Assembly: GCF_905475345.1 (NCBI RefSeq)
Contig: NC_066588.1
Coordinates: 5,842,501 to 5,906,500 of the forward strand
Origin: Vespula vulgaris
Taxonomy: Eukaryota; Arthropoda; Insecta; Hymenoptera; Vespidae
Reading direction: 5' to 3'
Length of the DNA: 64,000 bases
In this document: in pieces, positions 1 through 12,068 of the stretch
How the letters are laid out: each line of letters begins with the position of its first letter
Numbering within the stretch: position 1 is the stretch's first letter
Program-made: the position numbers and the translations under genes
The notes under the pieces: generated by a model
The model's database searches: none
Seen by the model: only the letters and a program-made list of their open reading frames with translations
What the model was told of the DNA's origin: nothing

Positions 1-437
1 TCGGTGCTCGTAAAAAGAGATAGCGGCCGACGAGAATATCTGCAAAACGCTCTCGAGACTCTTGCTTTTATTCGTTTTTCTCCACGTCCGAGTTACGTCC
101 CAGGCAGCACCCTTCTCTAAGCGTCAGCTACCCTGCCAACACCCCTAGAACTCGTCGACGTTGTCCTCGTCGTCGGCTATCTCGTCTTGCCCGTCTGATA
201 TTCGTTGCTTTTAAAAGTTGGAAACGTAATAGATAGAGAGATAGAGATAGAGAGATAGAAAAGAAAAGAAAAGAAAGGAAAAAAAAGAAAGGAATAAGAT
301 TCTCAAGGAACTTCGTTATTTTCAAGATATTCTCCGTTATCTACTTGGAAAAATAACTATCTAGGAAAAAAACAAGAGAGACTTATTTTATAGCAAAACC
401 ATAAAAGGTTTCTTCAACGTGGATAGTTAGTAGTGAA

Positions 438-439
<2 letters not shown>

Positions 440-471
<32 letters not shown>
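440..471. repeat. (AG)n microsatellite
   Basis: An uninterrupted AG dinucleotide run of about 16 copies, preceded by AAAGG and followed by AAGTGG. It keeps flanking frames open on both strands as Arg-Glu or Ser-Leu runs; these are not genes. Confidence 0.97.
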
Positions 472-474
<3 letters not shown>

Positions 475-833
475 GGTCGACAACATCGACACGACATCGC
501 CAACGACATCGTCGTCCTGCCGAACACGTCGATGGCGGTAACGATGTTTCGACATCGGCCGTGCCCGATGTTATCTTCACCTCGTGAGAATTACTTGTCG
601 CCTCGTCGGATCGCCTTTTATGTCGGTAATATCGGCGCGTGTTATGCGTCTCATCTCTCTCACGTATACATATAGATATACACGACAGTAGTATAGATCG
701 ATGTGATACGATAAGGATGTTCCGTCTGATATATATGTCTCTCCTTCTTCCCTTCTTCCCCCTCTCTCTCTCTCTCTCTTTATATATCTCTCCATGAAAA
801 AGATAGAGGAAAAAAAAAGAGTGAAAGAGAAAG

Positions 834-1163
834 ATGGTGGAACGTAGGGAAACGTCACGTGTACGTCACTTTAAGGGTGGCTTCGGTAAAGGACACGAAA
901 TCTTGATCGCCTCGTCGTATCGTCAAACTCAAACTCGATGTCGAAACTCGAGTTATTCAGGTCGACAGTTATGCACAGTGCCGTGTGCCTGGCTAGCCCG
1001 ATGTTCCCGTCATTACGCGATATACCACAAGGATAAATCTTCGAACGTGGAAAGGGAATGCCACGCGTACCCGGATTCCAGATGCTCTTCATTGAGATCT
1101 TGTCTCTCACGGATGAACGGTGAAACGTTTCGTGAAACGCGTCCTGCCAGCCGTGAAACATGA
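834..1163 (+). other. Repeat-free open frame, 109 codons, probably not coding
   Basis: An ATG-initiated frame (109 residues) without simple repeats. The opposite strand is open over almost the same interval (871-1161). The predicted product is Arg/Ser/Cys-rich, has no domain I recognise, no signal peptide and no membrane segment. Dual-strand openness in a CGA-rich stretch suggests low stop density from base composition rather than selection. A real small exon is possible but nothing supports it directly. Confidence 0.1.
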
Positions 1164-1594
1164 CGCGACACCGACCACGACGAAAACGCGAGGGATGATT
1201 TCTTTCATCGATCGATGCTACTTTTTCATCGTAATTTCTTATCCTCTTATTTTTATCGAATCGTAAAAAACACGATTACTTTGAAGCTTTTGCTAATACA
1301 TAAATAAATTTTGTCGGTTTTTCATTCTTTTTTTTACTTTTTTTCTTTCTTCAATTCGATACTCTCTGTACGATGATAAAATAGTACTTGGATATAAGTT
1401 AAATTCTTAAATACTTGGAGAAAAAATGTTGTTAATGGCAAGGTGTATGACACTAAACTTTCTAAAAGACCGTTCTGCCTTGGAATGTGTCTCGAAATTA
1501 TGCGATAAAAGACGGTTTATCGAACGACAGTTTAAATGATAATTGTCCGGGATTAAAAGTAATTTAAGTTTAATTGCGGCAGTCCACGATATAG

Positions 1595-1800
1595 GAGTAT
1601 ACCGCGAAATACGTTTTCATCTACTTGCTCAGAGTGTGCATGGAAGAGAGCATTATGTTGGTACGCTCTTACCCCGTTGGTTATCTGCTGCTCGGTACGC
1701 TTTATAAAACAGTTAAAACGCTTTAAAGTTCGTTCGTTCGTGCTTTAAGCGCTTCCTTTTGAACGTACCGTCTACGGAACATCGGTTAGCTCACGGCTAA
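1595..1800. promoter_or_regulatory. Complex island, possible conserved non-coding element
   Basis: A repeat-free block inside AT-rich DNA, noticeably richer in mixed sequence than its flanks. One plus frame is open from 1595 to 1726 and contains a 28-codon ATG frame starting at 1640. The length is well within chance. The block is listed because its texture differs from the surrounding AT-rich DNA; a regulatory role is inference only. Confidence 0.15.
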
Positions 1801-2110
1801 GCGATAATAACGTTAATATTTCAAAGATTTAATTGAGGAATACATATATATACAAAATATGTCTCGTATTTACGAGATCTTTTAAGTTTTACTTCAATGA
1901 AATCATTTATTAATTATTAAAAGCATAAATGTCAGACAGATGATACGATAAATGTTCGATTTGAACGTTCGATTCGTTGATAGGAAAGATACGAATTTTG
2001 CGTGTAATAACTACTGAAAAAGACTATTTTAGAATTGTGTAAACGCACGTACGTTCACAGATATATATATACATATATCGAGTTCGCACTTTGCCATATT
2101 ATATCCTTTA

Positions 2111-2329
2111 GCCGACGTTGGCGATTATGTGGATGATAAGTCGAAAGAAGCTGGGAAGCCAACTGAATTTCCGGCTAGTAGTAGACCGACTATGACCCTG
2201 CTAGGCAATTTAGGAAAGTGTGGACACGTCCGCCATAACCATCCGGATGTGTCCAGACATATGGTATGCGCACGATTAAGTTGGGGTAACCGGACGACCT
2301 TCCACCATCGGACTTCTTTGTGTTCGTGA
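2111..2329 (+). other. Weak candidate exon after a CCTTTAG acceptor-like site
   Basis: The sequence ATATCCTTTAG ending at 2110-2111 resembles a splice acceptor. The following frame is open to a stop at 2327-2329 and is hydrophilic at first (VDDKSKEAGKPTEF), then contains a Cys/His cluster (KCGHVRHNHPDVSRHMVC). A GTATGC donor-like site lies near 2263. The Cys/His spacing does not match a zinc finger I know. No homologue is recognised, and chance remains the likelier explanation. Confidence 0.12.
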
Positions 2330-2931
2330 TCTCAAATCTTTCCCTCTTTCTTTTTATTTTCTCTTTCTCCTCGTCTCTTCCTAATTTTTTTTCCGTACGA
2401 TTCCTTCGAATCTCTGATGATTTTATACGATTTTTTCTTTTCGATTTTATTCCAGGAAAAAAAAACTTGGATCGTCCGTTTCTTAAACGTTAACATACAC
2501 ACAAATACGCGCATAGGTGAAAATTCGTTAAATATTTACATTTTCATATTTGTCGATTTTCATTCATTTCATTCATATTTTTGTATCATTCCGATACTTA
2601 TTCGCAATCGAAGATAACACGAAAGCAAATAGAAGGGATTCCAAGAACACCGAGAATATTTCGATTATAATTTCCACTTATGGTTACCAGTACTGCCTAC
2701 GGGCTATCGCGTGGCATTACCTTCTTGGAATCGAAAGCTCGCATGCAAATATGTGTGTCGTGCAATGACATTTCGAACGGACGAACGTGAAAGCCCTTCC
2801 CACCTCTGATCTTCCACGCGACCCTCCTTCTCCTTCTACTGCTATTGCTAGTGCTAGTGCTTTCTACCCTTCGAATCGAGTCTCGATCTTTCGCTCCTTC
2901 CCCTTGACTCAATCCACCCACGTGTACCTCT

Positions 2932-2965
2932 CTCTTTCTCTCTCTCTCTCTCTTTCTCTCTTTCT
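2932..2965. repeat. (CT)n tract with TTT interruptions
   Basis: CT dinucleotide run with a few extra T interruptions, following a more complex stretch. It is one of many CT/AG tracts in the window. Confidence 0.9.
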
Positions 2966-3961
2966 GTACCAAAGATCAATACACGTGCACGATTTCGCCT
3001 GCCATCTACGCTTCCATTTACTTTTATTTTATGCCTTCGATTTCATCGCAAGATCCTTTGCAATCATAGATATAGAATTTATCGAGTCTAGTATGTGTTC
3101 TTATTTCTTTCTTTTTTCTTTTCGATTACTTTTCATCATTCGAAGTTTTAATCCCCTGTTTTTTCTTTAAATTTTCGTTATAAAGTTATAATTAAAAAAT
3201 TCATATCGGAACGATTAATGTTTGAGAAATATAAGTTGTATTTTAAATTTTTAAATATACGTGATTCTTATTTATTTTTAGACGCGAAAAATTGCGATGG
3301 AGTGAATTAAATACCGTATACATTTTAAATAAGTTCTCAGCTTATTTCTTCTCAAATATTCGATTTAATCTACATAGAGTTATAAATAGTCCTGTTAGTA
3401 GGAAATTATTGAAAATGTCGGACTAGTTGAATTGAATTACGTTTAGAGCTTGAAACCACGTATAGCAGGAGGTATCTACTTATCCAGTGGGAAATCAAGA
3501 TACAAATTTTAAAACATGCCCCGATCAGAATTCATTCAATGGCTGTTATTGAAAGTTCTCGAAAGTATATTAAATCTTGATTTCTCCGTCGTTATTTCCT
3601 TTGCGTAATAACATTAGCGAGTCGTTCATAAAATCGAACTTTTCCGTGTCTTTATATGTGTGTCAATTTTCACACGAATATTCGCATACGTATTGCATAT
3701 TTACTTGAGAATTACGGAAATATCGAGATTCGAAAGATCTATTCGATAAAAATAAAAAATAACTTTGATATATCGTATGTACATAATATAAAAATATTCC
3801 GTAGTGAACATTTCTAATGAAAAATATCCCACGTAGAATAGAATTCAGTTAGTTCTCTGCTATTTCGTTTTATCACGTAGTCAACAGAAATGCGATTACC
3901 CGTCAATCGTACTACCTATGTACAACGTCGGAAGCCAGCATAAAACGAGAAATCGAGAGAC

Positions 3962-3973
<12 letters not shown>

Positions 3974-4014
<41 letters not shown>
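3974..4014. repeat. (AG)n microsatellite, about 20 copies
   Basis: Pure AG run preceded by GAAA-type variants (AGAAAGAAAG). It is bounded by AAACAG. It accounts for Ser-Leu runs in minus-strand frames here. Confidence 0.97.
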
Positions 4015-4018
<4 letters not shown>

Positions 4019-4374
4019 GATAAAGTACGAGGGATTAAAAGGTGCAAAAGAAGGAAAAGGGCTAGATCGTACATAGTGACTCGAGCGACTGAAAGAACCA
4101 CGATCATTCGCATGTTCATTAAAACGCAAACGAATTCCGTGCGTCCCTTGTGCCAGTCGGTTGACTAACTTAACGGACCGTCGTATTTCTCTTCCATGGA
4201 CTACGATACATATACCTATATATGTCTCTCTGTGTAAGTATATATGTATAGTTGTAGAGTGTCGATGCAGAGAACGAATAAGAAAGAGAGAAAGAGAAAG
4301 AGAAGCACCGTGTAAACGATTACGTGCCACTCGTAGAAGCGACATCCCTTCTCCTCTTCCTCTTCACGTTCACC

Positions 4375-4375
4375 A

Positions 4376-4424
<49 letters not shown>

Positions 4425-4459
4425 AGTCCTCGTCGTCGTCCTGGTAGTCGTCGTCGTTG
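4375..4459. repeat. (TCG)n trinucleotide tract
   Basis: A nearly perfect TCG/GTC run from about 4375 to 4424, then a degraded continuation with AGTCCTCG and CTGGTAG variants. In the three frames per strand it reads as runs of Val, Ser, Arg, Thr or Asp. CpG-rich trinucleotide tracts of this type also occur at 32262 and 33055 in the opposite motif orientation (GAC). Confidence 0.95.
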
Positions 4460-5740
4460 CTACTGTCGTTGCTGTATCGCCGTTGGCGGTTCCGTTAAGC
4501 GGAGCACACGAGTCGACTTCGTCGTAGTGTGTCGTCGTTCTTTGCACGAACACACATTGGCAGTGCCTCCGCGAATTGTTTTCTTTTCCACTCCACACCT
4601 TCGCCCCTTTCACCTCTGTCGTTTGTCACACGCGCCGCTCCTGCGAACCTTTCCCTTTACCTCGCCGTTCCTTTCACACACAACCATCACACTACCATCG
4701 TCGACGCACGATAGCAGCTCTGTTTCATTTGCAACCACCTCCATTAATATCATTCTGATTTATTTCTTTGTCGTACCTGTTCTTTATTTTCTTTCTTTCT
4801 ATCTGTCTTTCGAGTTTTATCTTCACTTTTTTCCTCCTTTTTTTCTTTTTCTTCCCTTTTCTTTTCTGTTTTCTTTCGTTTTTTTCTTTTCTTTCCCTTT
4901 ATTTTTTCTTTTCTATCTTTTTTTTTTCTTTTTTTTTTTCTTTTTCGTTCAGCTTGACTTAGGTACTAGAATATCGATTCGACGAGCTTTTCTTTACACT
5001 TTGAATTATTTTCCCTTCGAACGGACGAATACGAACATACGAACGTATTTGACTTAGATTACTGGAACGTATATTTAATTTTGCAAAAGAAATAATTAAT
5101 TAATCGTTCAGAACGAGTCCAACGAGTATTAAGAAAATATTTCGGAATGAAACGAACATAGGTTCTTATCTTAATACTTCCATTTTCATGGGAAGCAAAA
5201 AAATACAATAAAAGATTACGAAAAGGCAAGAAAATATTCATACTTTTCAGCACAGCATGCCGTACAATAACCGTCGTAAGACCGGCATACCGTAATAATG
5301 CCAGCCGATATTACTGTCCCTTCTTTTCTTTTTTTCTTTTTTTATCCCCCTGGAGTGTCGTTTCAGCGGCTTCCGCCAATTTGAACCTATGACGTATCGA
5401 TCCAGCACTCACACCATTACCAACGCTCGTCCTGCCACCTTCGTTATCCGCTCGACGATGTTACGAGCCGCGAAGGTATTACAACTTTCATCGGCATTTG
5501 ACGATTCTTCCTCCTTTTCCTCCTCCTCCATTTTCTTCTCCTCCAAGACCATCGTCGGGATATTACTCCTAGCTAAAGGAAAAACAAACGGCGACTCTCC
5601 ACCCCCGTCGTAACGGATCCAAGTTTCACAATAATACCGAACCGTGGGAGATCGTCTTTTCTTTCTCCACTCTTGGAAAAGGGAGAGAAAAGAAAAAGAG
5701 GGATGGGAAAGGAAAAGAAGAAAAGCGAGCAGATAAGGGT

Positions 5741-5967
5741 ACACACTTTTCTTTTATATTTCGTTCGATATCGTGCGTGAAAACAATGGCAAACAATGTG
5801 AACGTATTTATCGTATATTTTGTAAAAGATCGATATCGATGAGGTTATTAGAAAGTGTAACATGAATTGGAGTTGTAATATTAGATTTTAGAATTACTAT
5901 TATTCATTCATTGATCCTATCAGTGATCCATTGGAATATGCATCGTAGATATTAAATATATATATGC

Positions 5968-6008
<41 letters not shown>

Positions 6009-7240
6009 ATCTACATTTTCAAATTCACCAGGGCTGTTAATAAATGTTGAAATCGTCCTTTTGTTTTATGTGTCAATATGCATATCACAAAATGTCTGAT
6101 TAAAAGTAAATTGTTCGTCTATAGTTTGCTTATTCGTTGGGCTATCCACGGCGGCTACGTTATTTGCCACGAGCAAAAGGGGTAATGACGAAACGCATAT
6201 ACGTCGATCAGATATTAAAGCGTCTCGAGGAAAATAGTGAATTTATCAAACCTGTTTAACGAGTCCTCCCCTCGTTTTTCTCTCGTTCCTCCGCATCGAA
6301 AACGAATTTCAAAGCCATTCTCAAATACACACACATATATATAAATATATGTATATATAGTATATGTTATATATCGTATCATACTGGCCGTCATGCGATT
6401 CGAAATTCCCGTTACGCTGTTGGCGGTCTAAATTTCCGCAAATAAATTATATTCGCTCATTGATCCGTCATTATGTCTCGACGGGTGTTTAACGCGTCGA
6501 AATATCGAAACGTCCGGACAATAGGATTACCGGCACGTGCAATCGGTATCATCGATACAATTACTAATCACTCGATTTCATTAATTTGTCATGTTAGATA
6601 TGATAAGCGATGACGTTTAACTTCAACGTTAATGCGAGATATGTATCTGTGTGAGAAAGTGAAAAAAAAAAAACAAATAAATTTCATGCTTTTCCGTGGA
6701 ATTTATGTGTATATATTATTTAATAAAATAAATAGAAAATTTCATGATACTTTGTAAAAAATTGTTTATTAGTATTGTTTATAACAAATTGTTAAATAAT
6801 TATATGTTTACATTGACACACGTTAAATTCTTTCTTGGAAAGATGCATTATTATGCTTCATTCATTTTTGGGTAACACATGTTCAGTCAGCTGATCCACG
6901 CAAACAGTTTTTTTTCTACTACTACCATATATTGTACTACAGGTGTACTACGGTTACGAATTATGAGTGGCAATATTTCAAAGGTAATATTTTCGGAACG
7001 AAAAGTCATAGAGACTCGAAACAAAAACCATTTTAAAGGATTAACTATCCTCTTTTCATCCATATGCATTAAAACGATCGATTGATTTCGTCGATATCGC
7101 AGTATACACGTATCTTGCAATTAAACGACTTTCTTATTCCCTTAAAAATTAATCTTCATACGTCACAAAGAAAAACAAAAAGAAATTTCCAAATAGTTCT
7201 AATACGAATAATACAATTTGATTTAAAATCGATCTTATAT
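5741..7240. other. AT-rich non-coding block
   Basis: Mostly AT-rich DNA with an (AT)n run at 5972-6005 and scattered TATA-like dinucleotide stretches at 6331-6382. The piece 6125-6260 has an open plus frame of about 44 codons after a CTATAG, and 6380-6570 is more complex than its flanks. Neither is strong enough to call. No repeats longer than 40 bases and no gene. Confidence 0.6.
5972..6005. repeat. (AT)n microsatellite
   Basis: About 17 copies of TA, preceded by a shorter broken AT run (5953-5970). Confidence 0.97.
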
Positions 7241-7379
7241 CAAAGTGTCGACATTACAAGTGTCTCTGACTAAAAAAAAAGGAAAAATTAGAAAAAAGAG
7301 AGAAAAAAAAGAAAAGAAAAAAAAATACATAGAAAAGTCAAGAGTAAGGAAGAAAGAAGAACAGAGTATAAGAGATAAA

Positions 7380-7385
<6 letters not shown>

Positions 7386-7414
<29 letters not shown>
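7386..7414. repeat. (AG)n microsatellite
   Basis: About 14 AG copies at the end of a longer A/G-rich stretch (7265-7430). Confidence 0.96.
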
Positions 7415-7420
<6 letters not shown>

Positions 7421-7799
7421 TGGAGGGAAGATATTTCCGATGAAACTTCGCAGTCAGCGAGTTTTCAGTGGATTCGAAAAGTCGGCCATTGGGATGCTCT
7501 CTCTCGCGTAAAGCCAGTTGGACAGTTCGCGAACGTCGGAATATCTCTCCTAGCGTACGTGGATAGATATATCTAACTTGGAGGAGGGAAGTGGAGGAGA
7601 AGGAGGATGAGGATGAAGAGAAGAACAGGGTTAGGGGTGCTGTGGAGCGTGAGCGAGGGAATGGAAATATAGGCGGTCATCCCCTAAACCAAAGTAACGA
7701 CAGCCGACGCCGGCACCGTCCATACGTCTTCTCCCTAAACCGGCCAATAAATCGAAGAAATCGATGGCTGATTGAATGGAACCAAGTAGTAGATTGCCA

Positions 7800-7806
<7 letters not shown>

Positions 7807-7840
<34 letters not shown>
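7807..7840. repeat. (CT)n microsatellite
   Basis: About 17 CT copies, followed by CT-rich pyrimidine sequence to about 7885. Confidence 0.96.
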
Positions 7841-7846
<6 letters not shown>

Positions 7847-8097
7847 TTCTCTCTTTCTTTTTCTTTTTCTTTTCCTTTACTTTCTGTCTTTCTTCTCTGT
7901 TTCCATTCATCGTCCTTACCGTACTTTCACGACTCTTCAAAATTGTGTGTGGCAAGGATCTATTACAGGACTTGAAACGAGCAAGGATCCAAGAATTCGT
8001 CGAATTCGAGGGATTCTTTAAGGAAACATTCAACAAACGTGAGATTAACGTTTGTCCATTACTCGCTTTATCGATTTTCTCTCTCTTTCTCTCTGTT

Positions 8098-8101
<4 letters not shown>

Positions 8102-8149
<48 letters not shown>
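8102..8149. repeat. (CT)n microsatellite, 24 copies
   Basis: Uninterrupted CT run. It is the reverse complement of the (AG)n run at 8449-8495, so the pair forms an inverted repeat with a spacer of about 300 bases. Confidence 0.97.
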
Positions 8150-8152
<3 letters not shown>

Positions 8153-8445
8153 CTTTCTTTGCTCTGCAATAGACAAGAGAAACAACACCAGGCCAATGTT
8201 TGGCACGAGCTCTTAATTTATTTAGACACTGACGTTCACGAGGACCCGTTAAAGGAGCGTCGTTTCGTTCAAGGCGACGTCTCGACGCGAGTGATTCATC
8301 GATAAGACGTAACGAGAACGATACTTTTCGATACATCTCTCTAGTACTAGCCGAGCTAGGAAATTTGTTTGTCCGTCTTTTCCTAATTAACTTCAGGTCA
8401 GATAAATAATTGTCTTTGTTATCGAATTTGTGGACTGGAAAGAAA

Positions 8446-8448
<3 letters not shown>

Positions 8449-8495
<47 letters not shown>
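8449..8495. repeat. (AG)n microsatellite, 23 copies
   Basis: Uninterrupted AG run flanked by an A-rich tail (TTAAAAAAAAT). It pairs with the CT run at 8102-8149. Confidence 0.97.
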
Positions 8496-8498
<3 letters not shown>

Positions 8499-9578
8499 AA
8501 AAAAAAATAAGAATAACAAATTTTATATAAAAGGACGTATTTATTCGCAACAACGTCTCATTGGTTTTTACTATTTCATCTTATTCGAATAAAATATGCG
8601 TTACGTCAACTTCATCATATCGTCATCCCGTACACGTCATTCAACGTACATACATATGTACTTATATCCGTACGTACATAGGATACATAGAACGTCTCGT
8701 AATATTCGATGATATGATCAAGATCGTTGCTTATATCAACGCAAGCGTTGTGGATGCATCGGCTGGAGATCTAAATGAGACACGACAGGGTCGTAAATGC
8801 GCGAGGGCACGTCAACGTCAATCCGTCCAACCCTCTCGCAGCTTAAAATTAGCAAGGGTGTCCCGAATTTCAAGGAGTCACAGAGTAGAGAAGGAGAGGA
8901 AGAGAGATATCCGATCGGTGTCTCTAAATCGTACGAAGGGTATCGTTGTGGAAAACGCAAAGGGATGAAAGAGTAGGACATGGTAAAAGGGGTGTAAAAG
9001 GGGTAAACTTCGTAAAATGGGGAGTGTTAGAAATCGTCATGCATTTGTCTTTGAGATAATACTGGAAGGGTTCGGAATTGTTAAGTTACCTATCAAAATT
9101 ACAAAGAGATGTGACATTCGTCGAATGTAAGCGACGGCAGATAAAAATAGAAAGATGGAAGTAAAAGAAGAAAAAAAAAAGGAAAAAGGAAAAATGAGAA
9201 GGAGATCGAATTGACAAAGAACACGAATCGAAAGCTTTCTCTCGTTTCTGTGTCCAGATTGACATAAGGATGGAAATGCTTCAAAGACCATCGGATGAGT
9301 GCCAATAATCCAGAACTGACGTGTATGAACGTGCGCTCATATTCTCCGATCGAATACTAATGAATCGTCAAGATAGATCGCTTTTAACGAACAAGTACCA
9401 CGAATTGTAGAGGTACAAAATGCAGCCGTCATTCGGAGGAAGCCATTAAAAGAGACGACGACCACACGATGTAACGTGAAACTGTTAACTTGCAAGGGTC
9501 TAAGAGTACGTACGTTTTCGAGAGTATAACGACGACGTGAAATGTTTACTATCCGTTCTCGAAATTCCTCTTATTTGC

Positions 9579-9602
9579 TCTCTCTCTCTCTCTCTCTCTC
9601 TT
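9579..9602. repeat. (CT)n microsatellite
   Basis: About 12 CT copies in mixed sequence. Confidence 0.93.
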
Positions 9603-10087
9603 TCGTTTCTATTAGATATCACGTGTTATTACGAAATATTCGAGCAGCTCGACCGATTAGGTGAACTCTTCGTTATCGAGAACACGATTCGAAAATGATA
9701 CGAAAAGTTTTCAATTGGGGTCTTCCTGTCGAGGGAAATGAAACTTCAAAATACTCGATGAGATATCGTTTCGATCATTCCTCTCTCGTCATCTGGCTAT
9801 TTTATTTTTTACTATCTCTATTTCTGTTTCTCTATTACTCTTTCTCTCTTTCTCTCTTTCTCTCTGACGATAAACTCGGTAGGAGGTAAGATAGTCCGTT
9901 TTCCGACTTTCTCGACGATTTTATCGACGAATAACCGACCATCCACAATGTAATATTTCCAAACTAGGCAAACATATTTCAAGAGAGCGACGACGCTCTG
10001 GGATATCTTTTATAAACCAAAGAAAGAGAGAAACAAGCAAAAAGGAGAGAAAGATAGAGAGATAGAGAGAGGAAGGGTCAGAGAAAG

Positions 10088-10109
10088 AGAGAGAGAGAGA
10101 GAGAGAGAG
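10088..10109. repeat. (AG)n microsatellite
   Basis: About 11 AG copies within a longer A/G-rich stretch (10020-10160) that contains AGATAG variants. Confidence 0.93.
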
Positions 10110-11148
10110 GGTGAGAGAACTAAAGGGACTAAAATAAGAAAATACAGAAAAAGAAGAAATGCAAGGATATCGACTTCGAGAAGAACTCGAGCCAAACAGC
10201 ACGAGTTGCTTGATATTGAGAAGTAAATTGAATCTGAACGCTATCATAAAAGATGGATATCAACGTTCGCTATTCTCCGAATTTTCTCTTTGCCCTATAC
10301 CAACTCAGGCTGTATTATCTTCTCCAAACGTTCTTTATCAAATTCCTTATTAACTTTGTTTCGAACATAAGTTTTCTTTCGGACTGTATGATCGATAAAA
10401 AAAGAAAAAAAAAGAGAAAGAGCGAGAGAGAATATTTTCGTTGATCGATGAATGATATCGAAGAAATCGATGTTTTCCGTTTAAATAAAATAAATTCAAT
10501 TTTTCATCGATCGTGTACTGTACGTTCGTATTAAAAGCACGCGATGAAATTTCTTGTAGAACGTCGAACGTGCTTTCGTTTGGGAAGCACCAATTAAGTA
10601 GTTGAAAGCATCGAAGAGACGCGAGCACCCTTACCAACATCCTTATCGTTTAAAGCACACACGGTAAGTAAATTGCGGAAACATGATACGTATATGTACA
10701 TTTATGTGTGTGTGTGTAAGTGTGTATCTTGATGGTACTTTGATCAACCGGCCTTAAATTAGTTTGTTAGCAAAGTATTAAAAGCGTTTTAAGTAATAAG
10801 GGCGTGTAGCTCGTGATTCGATTAATTTTGCTGTCGCAAAGCCGAATTATTTGTGAGTTAAAAATATTTTCCTTTTCCCTGTTACTATTACTTATATACG
10901 TATATGATATTCCTCGTACTCTTCTTCTATTGTTTCTATTAACGAAACAAGTATCAAGATAATTTCAATTATTTGGACAAATTTATATACGCATACCTAC
11001 ATTCCGAAATTCGAAATCTACTTGTTTAAATTAATCAGCAATCATTCTACTTCGTTTATAATCCCTCGAAAATTACGTTTGTCGATGAACTCTTTGCAGA
11101 TGAACGCGTTACATGACTCTTTCTCTCTCTTTCTCTCTATCTCTTCTC

Positions 11149-11173
11149 CCTCTCTCTCTCTCTCTCTCTCTCT
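11149..11173. repeat. (CT)n microsatellite
   Basis: About 12 CT copies followed by CTGTCTGTCTG variants. Confidence 0.94.
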
Positions 11174-11268
11174 GTCTGTCTGTTTATATTTTGTTTATCA
11201 ACGTTAATAAAACCGACCTTCTCTCTCTTTCTCTCTCTTCCTCTCTTCCTCTGTACACCTGTTGCTAC

Positions 11269-11307
<39 letters not shown>
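11269..11307. repeat. (AAGC)n tetranucleotide repeat
   Basis: About 9 exact copies of AAGC. Read in frame it gives a Lys-Gln-Ala-Ser cycle, since the 4-base unit cycles through all three phases. The same motif recurs, longer and with variants, at 37375-37438. Confidence 0.97.
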
Positions 11308-11993
11308 CGTAAATAACTAATATTAAATTCATTTACGTGCGCGCGAATACGTTACCACGTAGCAAAGGAAATCATATAGAAGAGATACGATCGGAGATCG
11401 GACGATAAACAACAAAATGCGAGAAGTTCGACGCGTATTTCTCGGAAACGATCGGAAAACGATGCACCTTCGAGATTTAAAACTTACCTATCTACCTACC
11501 GATTCTCGCATATCTTCGATGGTACTCGATATCGTTCGTTCCCCGTCGCGAGGCTACGTTCTACATACATATCTCGGATAATATTCATGACAACGTCTCG
11601 AACAGATTGTTCGATTTATCGGCTCGTCGTGAGCATCGGACTATTCTCGACGAAGTTACCTAGCCAACTATCTGTTCGTCCGTCTCTTCCTTCTCCACCT
11701 CCTGTACCACCATCTTCTTCTCCTTTCATTTTCCTCATACGTAACACGATATTTTAGCACCGGCAGGAAAGCTCGACGAGCTTCAGAACGTGAAGCTTTG
11801 TTAACGTTGAAACGAGATAAAGAGAGAGAAAGACAGGGTGAAAGAGAGGCAGAGAGAGAGAGAGAGATAGACAGAAGAAGACGAGAAAAGCGAAGCTAGG
11901 TACTCTTTGTCGTAGAGAAGGCGCGGCTCGTGAAAGAGGATATCGAAATGGAAAACGATCGATTGCGAGGAAAAGGCAAAGCATGGTTATATG

Positions 11994-12068
11994 ATGATAG
12001 TAGTAGTAGTAGTAGCAGTAGTTGTAGTAGTAGTAGTAATAGTAGTACAACTGGTGATAGTAGTGGTA
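11994..12068. repeat. (TAG)n trinucleotide tract, imperfect
   Basis: TAG/AGT units with GCAG, TTG, AAT and GGT variants. On the minus strand it reads as Tyr, Thr or Leu runs. Stops fill one plus frame, so it is not coding on that strand. Confidence 0.93.

Larger units (their letters stand above)
1..2100. other. Non-coding, moderately complex block with one GA tract
   Basis: No recognisable gene. The first 300 bases have an A/G-rich stretch (about 225-300). A (GA)n tract lies at 440-471 and a short (CT)n tract near 761-779. From about 834 to 1163 the sequence is free of simple repeats and open on both strands. From 1200 to 2100 the DNA is AT-rich, with a more complex island at about 1590-1800 described separately. 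Nothing here looks like tRNA, rRNA or a transposon end. Confidence 0.6.
2331..5740. other. Non-coding block with GA, TCG and T-rich tracts
   Basis: No gene seen. Contains CT-rich tracts near 2930-2965, a quiet AT-rich stretch at 3170-3880, a long (AG)n run at 3974-4014, a (TCG)n tract at 4375-4459, and a strongly T/C-rich polypyrimidine stretch at about 4760-4945. The last would read as Phe/Ser/Leu in all frames, which explains long spurious open frames here. 5270-5740 is mixed with short pyrimidine runs. Confidence 0.6.
7241..10110. other. Block with alternating AG and CT tracts
   Basis: Contains A/G-rich DNA at 7265-7430, then the tracts at 7386-7414 (AG), 7807-7840 (CT), 8102-8149 (CT), 8449-8495 (AG), 9579-9602 (CT) and 10088-10109 (AG). 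Long overlapping open frames on both strands between 7591 and 8519 are built from these tracts. The stretches between them (7430-7800, 7930-8060, 8160-8440, 8600-9560) are mixed sequence in which I recognise no gene. Confidence 0.65.

Noticed and set aside
4161..5057. 298-codon plus frame
   Set aside because: It strings together an Arg-Glu run, an Arg run from (TCG)n and a Phe/Ser/Leu run from T-rich DNA. No part looks like a real domain.
6125..6260. 44-codon plus frame after CTATAG
   Set aside because: It looks protein-like by eye, but frames this short are expected by chance many times in 64 kb, and the acceptor is weak.
7591..8519. Overlapping long frames on both strands (up to 280 codons)
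   Set aside because: They depend on CT and AG tracts, which never contain a stop in any frame. The products are Ser-Leu and Arg-Glu runs joined to unrelated sequence.
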